Assembly (NCBI RefSeq): GCF_052113225.1
Contig: NZ_JBFRCT010000006.1
Span: forward strand, 339,945 to 403,944
DNA length: 64,000 nucleotides
From: Pristimantibacillus sp052113225
Lineage (GTDB): Bacteria > Bacillota > Bacilli > Paenibacillales > Paenibacillaceae
Reading direction: 5' to 3'
The position numbers were made by a program, and so were the translations under genes. The notes below the pieces were generated by a model. That model ran no database searches. It saw nothing but the letters and a program-made list of their open reading frames with translations, and was not told the DNA's origin. The number at the start of each line of letters is the position of its first letter. Within the stretch, counting starts at the first letter, position 1. Shown here one piece after another: positions 59,409 to 64,000 of this stretch.

Positions 59409-62400
59409 ATGACTAAAGGTAAATCGTCAAAAAACGCCAAAGGGCGTAAGCCAAGTTATTATGTCGATAATCCCAATGCTTCGGAATTAAAGTGGCTGGA
59501 TGAATTAACCCGCAAAAAAAATACGGTGCAGCAGCCTGTAATTAATCGTATTGTCCCACAGCCGCAACCGCAACCGCAGCCGCAGCCGCAGCCACAGCCT
59601 ATGCCGGCAGAACACAGAACGGTTAATATTAACGCTATCGCTCCTGTAGAATTGGAGCCTCAACCGGAGACGCTCGAACTCCCTGCATTGACGGAAGAAT
59701 TGATCCTTATTGCCGATGCCTCCTCATCGGCTGAAGTGAGCATTGCTGAAACAGAGCGGCTTATAGAGGAAATCGTTTCGTATCATGCAGTTCCCGAGCC
59801 ACAGCTTATTCTTAAGCCTGAACCAGAGCTGCAGCCTGAGCCCACTTATGATCAGAAGCTGGATAAACTGGTTGAAAAACAAGATCTATACAAACCATTC
59901 CCGTTTATTTATACCGATGACATTGTGGATGGCGCGGTATCGAGCGCTAAACTCGCCTCTTATTCTGTTGACTCGGATAATTTGCGTCCAGGCAGCGTTA
60001 CATCATCTACTATCGCCGATTATGCGGTAAATAACATTCATCTTGGCTCGGGAGCGGTGACAGGAAATAAAGTTGCACCTTCTGCCATAACGGGCAATCA
60101 TCTGTCAGACAGTTCCATTACGGGGGACAAAATAGTCGATTCTTCTATAAACGGCAGCAAGCTGGAAGATGGGAGCATTACATCTGAAAAGCTGGCTGAC
60201 AGGACGATTGACTCCAGTAAAATTGCTGATGGCTCAATAAACTCGAGGCATCTACAATCTTTTCTAATTACAGAAGAGCTGCTCGACAAACAATCGATCT
60301 CTTCGGAGAAAATTCAGAACAGCGCCGTCCGTACGGAGAAAATTGCGAACGAAGCGATTACTAATTCAAAGCTTGGTGAGGCTTCGGTAACTCATTCCAA
60401 GCTTCGAGATGGAGCTATTACGGGAAGTAAACTAGCCTCTGATACGATTGAGTCGGTTCATCTTAAGCAAGGACTGCTGTTGGCTGAGCATGTCTCGATT
60501 GGAGCTATCCTGGGGAAGCACCTGGCTCCAGGCGCCATCGCACAAGAGCATTTAGCGGAAGGGGCAGTGGGCACCGAGGCCCTTCAACCTCAATCCGTAA
60601 ACGCCGAACGGATAGCACCCGGAGCCGTTAATTCTACACATCTTCAGCCTGAGGCTGTAACTGGCGATCATATTGTTGCTGGACAGATCGGCAGCAAGCA
60701 TCTTGGAGATCAAAGCATCATTTCAATCAAGCTAGCTAATGAAGCGGTTCAAACCCGGCATATTGGCCGTAGCAGTATTATTTCGGACCATATCTCCATC
60801 GGACAAATTGAACAGCGTCATATTGCTCATCAAGTCGTTTCCCGTCAACATCTGCAAGCAAGCTCGGTCGGCAGGGATCAATTACAGGACGGCTCGGTGA
60901 AGAGTGAAAAAATCGCTGCTCAAGCGATCGGTTCGGAGCACTTGAGCGACTCAGCAGTTGGTACTCCTCAACTCGCTGATCAATCCGTAACCGATAAGAA
61001 AATTGCAGATGGCGCGATAAAAAGTTCAAAGCTTGCCGCAGGAGCAATCGAAACCAACCATCTGAAGAATGAGATCATCACTTTCCAAAAAATTGCGCCG
61101 GAGACTATACGGGCCTATCATTTCTCTCCAGGTGCCGTTACAGAGGAAGCGATCTCGCCTGAAGCCGTAACCGGAGAACATTTGAAGCCAAAGCTCATTG
61201 AGAAGCAGCACATTGCGAATCAAGCGGTTGGTACGGACGCCTTGCAGGACTTATCCATTACAAGTGGGAAGATCGCATTTGGTGCGATTACGGAATTCAA
61301 CTTAGCACCTAATGCCGTCCATCTGCATCACCTGGCTGATTATGGCATCGGCTCGCAAAAAATGGCGCCGGAATCGATCACAACCGATAAACTTGCCGAG
61401 TTTAGTGTGACATCGTCGAAGTTAGCTGAAAGCAGTGTGAATGAACAGCATATTGCACCAAGCGCGGTTAATGCTGAGGCGATTCAGTCTTCCTCCATTC
61501 ATGGCGGTCACGTTCAGTCGTTTTCTATTGATAGTCAACATCTGAAGCATGGTACGGTTCAGTCTGAGCATCTCGCAGATGAGGCGGTTACCGAGCAGCA
61601 TTTGTCAGGCAGCAGTGTAAAGACAGAGCATCTGTCTGATCTTTCGGTGACAACAAGCAAGCTGTCTTCTCAATCCGTTACAAGTGATAAGCTTGCAGAT
61701 TCCAGTGTGACATCGTCGAAGCTGGCCGATGGCAGTATACTTTCGAATCATATTGAGGCCGGTTCTATTCATTCTGAATTAATCCGTCCTTCAACTATTA
61801 CATCGGAGCATCTGCAAGCAGGAATCATACATTCCGAGCACATGGGCTATCAATCAATTACGGAGATGAATCTGTCGTACGACATTATTAATACGGATCA
61901 TATTGTCGATCAGGCAGTGACTTCAAGCAAGCTGTCCAAGGAATCCGTCACAACAGAGAAGTTATCTGATTCTAGCGTAACAGCCTCCAAACTGGCTGAT
62001 GGCAGCGTAACGGCAAGTAAACTTGCAGAGGAATCGATCTACTCCGAACTCATCCGTCCTTTATCGATTCAAGGAGACCATATTCAATCACTCTCTATTA
62101 GCGCGGAGCATCTGCAGGATAGTATTATTCATGCGAATCATATCCGTAATGGTGCAGTAGGATCAGATGCTCTCTCCAACTATTCGGTAACAGCATCAAA
62201 GCTGACCAAAGAGGCTGTTCAATCGAGCCATATCGGTAATGAAACGGTGTTGAGCAGGCATTTGGCTAATGAATCTGTGCTTGGTATTCATATCGGCGCA
62301 GAGAGTGTCCGTTCCATCCACCTTTCGGATGAAGTAGTCACAGAAGCGAAGCTGGCACCAAATAGTATTGGTGAGGCGCATATTCAAAGCGGAGCGGTAC

Positions 62401-64000
62401 ATTCGGAAGCTTTGCAGAAAGAAATTGTTGGTACGGAGCATCTAGCCAATGGTGCTGTACAAGAATCGAAGCTTTCATCCCTCTCGGTCAACTCTCGCCA
62501 TATCCAGCTTCAATCCATACAAGATAAGCACTTGACGCCAGGAAGTGTAGATGAGAGTAAGCTGCAAAATGGGGCCGTTACATCCTCTAAGCTGGCTGTA
62601 GATACAGTATCAGGCGATCATTTGCGGCTCGAGACCATTGCAAGCAAGCATATTAAGGCAGATTCTATCCAAAGCTATCATCTTCGCAAAGGCACGGTCT
62701 CATTCGATCATTTGAGCGCGGATGTTCTTAACGAATTTAAGCCAAAGCTCATCGCGAGCGAGCAGCTGACGGACGGGATTATTGACCATGCAAAACTGGC
62801 TGATGGCAGTGTATCAAGCCATAAATTAGGCGACGAATCTGTTACCACGGAAAAACTGGCAGATGACAGCATAACGAGCCTTAAGCTTGTAGATGAGAGT
62901 ATTACGAGTGAGAAGCTGGCAGGCGATAGCGTTACGACCGACAAGCTTGTGGACAGCAGCATTATTAGCAGCAAGCTGGCTGACGATAGCGTAACGAGTG
63001 AGAAGCTTTCAGACGGAAGCATTACAACCAGCAAGCTGGCGGACGAGAGCATCACAAGCGGCAAGCTGGCAAGTGAGAGTGTCACAACCGATAAGCTGGC
63101 AGAAGCAAGCATCTCGAGCAGCAAGCTGGCTGATGATTGCGTCACAAGCGAGAAGATCGCTGAGGAGAGCATCACAAGCAGCAAGCTGGCAAGTGAGAGC
63201 GTCACAACCGATAAGCTGGCAGGCGGAAGCATCATAAGCAGTAAGCTGGCTGATGACAGTGTGACGAGCGAGAAGCTTGCAGATGAAAGTATAACAAGCA
63301 GCAAGCTTGCGGGCGAAAGTGTCACGACTGAGAAGCTTGCGGACGGCAGCGTAACAAGCAGTAAGCTGGCGGATCAAAGCTTCACGAGCGAAAAGCTTGC
63401 GGACGGAAGCATCATAAGCAGCAAGCTGGCAGACGAAAGCATCACGAGTGAAAAGCTTTCAGACGGAAGCATTACAAGCAGTAAGCTGGCAGACGAAAGT
63501 GTGACGAGCGAGAAGCTTGCAGACGAAAGCATCACGAGCCGTAAGCTCGCAAACGAAAGTGTCACAACCGATAAGCTGGCCGATGAGAGCGTCACAGGTG
63601 AGAAGCTTGCGATCGGCAGTATCACGAGAAGAAAATTGGCAGACGAAAGTGTCGCAACCGATAAGCTTGCGGACGACAGCATCACGAGCCGTAAGCTGGT
63701 AGACGAAAGTGTCACGACAGAGAAATTGGTGGACGAAAGTGTCACAGCTGAGAAGCTTGCGAATGACAGCATAACAACTAGCAAGCTGGCAAACGAAAGT
63801 GTGACGGGCGAGAAGCTGGCGGCCGACAGCATCACGAGCCGTAAGCTGGTAGACGAAAGTGTCACAACCGAGAAATTGGCGGAAGAAAGCGTCACGACTG
63901 ATAAGCTTGCGAGCGGCAGCATAACAACTAGCAAGCTGGCTGATGAAAGTGTGACGAGTGATAAGCTTGCCAAAGAGAGCATAACTAGTGATAAGCTATC
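59409..64000 (+). CDS. Giant decapeptide-repeat protein, 3' end outside window
   Basis: Open from the ATG at 59409 (behind AGAAGGAGAGG) to the window edge, 1530 codons. Residues 1-50 are basic (starts MTKGKSSKNAKGRKPSYYVD); about 51-65 is a Pro-Gln repeat; about 70-170 is acidic. From about residue 175 on, the protein consists of 10-residue repeats with consensus D-(E/G)-S-(I/V)-T-(S/T)-(S/E/D)-K-L-A, roughly 135 copies in the window. No signal peptide is seen at the start. I recall such repeats in Paenibacillus proteins with a C-terminal 'WIAG-tail' domain, but the tail lies outside, so this is unconfirmed. A spore-surface or exosporium-type filament glycosylated by the neighbouring transferase is inference. 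Confidence 0.85.
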   Translation, partial: MTKGKSSKNAKGRKPSYYVDNPNASELKWLDELTRKKNTVQQPVINRIVPQPQPQPQPQPQPQPMPAEHRTVNINAIAPVELEPQPETLELPALTEELILIADASSSAEVSIAETERLIEEIVSYHAVPEPQLILKPEPELQPEPTYDQKLDKLVEKQDLYKPFPFIYTDDIVDGAVSSAKLASYSVDSDNLRPGSVTSSTIADYAVNNIHLGSGAVTGNKVAPSAITGNHLSDSSITGDKIVDSSINGSKLEDGSITSEKLADRTIDSSKIADGSINSRHLQSFLITEELLDKQSISSEKIQNSAVRTEKIANEAITNSKLGEASVTHSKLRDGAITGSKLASDTIESVHLKQGLLLAEHVSIGAILGKHLAPGAIAQEHLAEGAVGTEALQPQSVNAERIAPGAVNSTHLQPEAVTGDHIVAGQIGSKHLGDQSIISIKLANEAVQTRHIGRSSIISDHISIGQIEQRHIAHQVVSRQHLQASSVGRDQLQDGSVKSEKIAAQAIGSEHLSDSAVGTPQLADQSVTDKKIADGAIKSSKLAAGAIETNHLKNEIITFQKIAPETIRAYHFSPGAVTEEAISPEAVTGEHLKPKLIEKQHIANQAVGTDALQDLSITSGKIAFGAITEFNLAPNAVHLHHLADYGIGSQKMAPESITTDKLAEFSVTSSKLAESSVNEQHIAPSAVNAEAIQSSSIHGGHVQSFSIDSQHLKHGTVQSEHLADEAVTEQHLSGSSVKTEHLSDLSVTTSKLSSQSVTSDKLADSSVTSSKLADGSILSNHIEAGSIHSELIRPSTITSEHLQAGIIHSEHMGYQSITEMNLSYDIINTDHIVDQAVTSSKLSKESVTTEKLSDSSVTASKLADGSVTASKLAEESIYSELIRPLSIQGDHIQSLSISAEHLQDSIIHANHIRNGAVGSDALSNYSVTASKLTKEAVQSSHIGNETVLSRHLANESVLGIHIGAESVRSIHLSDEVVTEAKLAPNSIGEAHIQSGAVHSEALQKEIVGTEHLANGAVQESKLSSLSVNSRHIQLQSIQDKHLTPGSVDESKLQNGAVTSSKLAVDTVSGDHLRLETIASKHIKADSIQSYHLRKGTVSFDHLSADVLNEFKPKLIASEQLTDGIIDHAKLADGSVSSHKLGDESVTTEKLADDSITSLKLVDESITSEKLAGDSVTTDKLVDSSIISSKLADDSVTSEKLSDGSITTSKLADESITSGKLASESVTTDKLAEASISSSKLADDCVTSEKIAEESITSSKLASESVTTDKLAGGSIISSKLADDSVTSEKLADESITSSKLAGESVTTEKLADGSVTSSKLADQSFTSEKLADGSIISSKLADESITSEKLSDGSITSSKLADESVTSEKLADESITSRKLANESVTTDKLADESVTGEKLAIGSITRRKLADESVATDKLADDSITSRKLVDESVTTEKLVDESVTAEKLANDSITTSKLANESVTGEKLAADSITSRKLVDESVTTEKLAEESVTTDKLASGSITTSKLADESVTSDKLAKESITSDKL
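59930..64000 (+). repeat. 30-bp tandem repeats of the decapeptide protein
   Basis: One 30-bp unit per decapeptide through 4 kb. From 59930 to about 62770 units have diverged, mixing forms such as EHLADGAV and SKHLGDQSI. From about 62780 to the edge they become nearly uniform (AGCAAGCTGGC, GAGAAGCTTGC), with alternating SSKLADES and TEKLADES units. This points to recent expansion at the 3' side. Long antisense open frames in the uniform part are due to composition. Confidence 0.9.

Noticed and set aside
62708..63982. Minus-strand frames of 205 and 202 aa opposite the decapeptide giant
   Set aside because: Repetitive LSSASLLLVML-type products caused by the 30-bp repeats; the plus frame is open over 1530 codons with a proper start.

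Overview
The window is chromosomal DNA of an endospore-forming Firmicute, most likely Paenibacillus or a close relative in Paenibacillaceae. The evidence is the Bacillus-type pheS-pheT-zapA-mutS2 gene order with a phenylalanine T-box, the spore coat (CotH, CotB-like, CotF) and germination (GerB/A/C) genes, the S-layer-homology (SLH) surface proteins, EcsAB, and strong AGGAGG ribosome-binding sites. I see no rRNA, tRNA, transposase, integrase or true CRISPR array.

Layout. 0-3.6 kb: a MarR regulator with its MFS transporter (cut by the left edge), a 47-aa ORF, and a NarL/LiaR-type two-component system. 3.6-16.5 kb: T-box, pheS, pheT, a 1301-aa protein with an N-terminal ZapA domain and a giant coiled coil, a small unknown gene, an SDR enzyme, a CuA-like lipoprotein, a YvlD-type membrane protein and mutS2. 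16.6-20.4 kb: DUF350 protein, a 41-bp hairpin repeat array, a 26-aa membrane peptide, a zinc-ribbon protein, an MFS transporter and cysteine synthase. 20.4-27.9 kb: a sporulation block with CotH facing away from two CotB-like genes, a GerB-A-C germinant receptor, and a small gene paired with CotF. 28-34.6 kb: alaR-alaT, cobalamin adenosyltransferase, RluA-type pseudouridine synthase, Spx/ArsC-like protein, an aminotransferase and a stand-alone 5'-3' exonuclease. 34.8-44.8 kb: a 2566-aa secreted SLH protein with about 15 Ig-like repeats, followed by a promoter and an operon of a GNAT acetyltransferase and three phage tail-collar (MdpB-like) proteins. 44.8-57.8 kb: small conserved proteins, HRDC protein, Zn-phospholipase C-like protein, CheX, SDR, DEAD-box helicase, a second SLH protein behind a structured leader, EcsAB, an aminotransferase, an AraC regulator and phosphatidylserine decarboxylase. 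58-64 kb: a GT4 glycosyltransferase followed by a giant protein of 10-residue repeats that runs off the right edge.

The most unusual content lies in four places: the ZapA-coiled-coil giant; a family of five intergenic double inverted repeats (19.3, 33.0, 33.4, 54.1 and 56.8 kb) whose stems differ in sequence yet stay complementary around a conserved internal-loop core; the three tail-collar proteins with their GNAT beside a giant surface protein; and the glycosyltransferase beside a decapeptide-repeat giant of more than 130 repeats. Two candidate structured 5' leaders (34.7 and 50.7 kb) precede the two SLH genes.

All calls are from reading the sequence without database searches. Family names rest on recalled motifs and synteny. 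Start codons were moved from the longest open frame to the position best supported by a ribosome-binding site.
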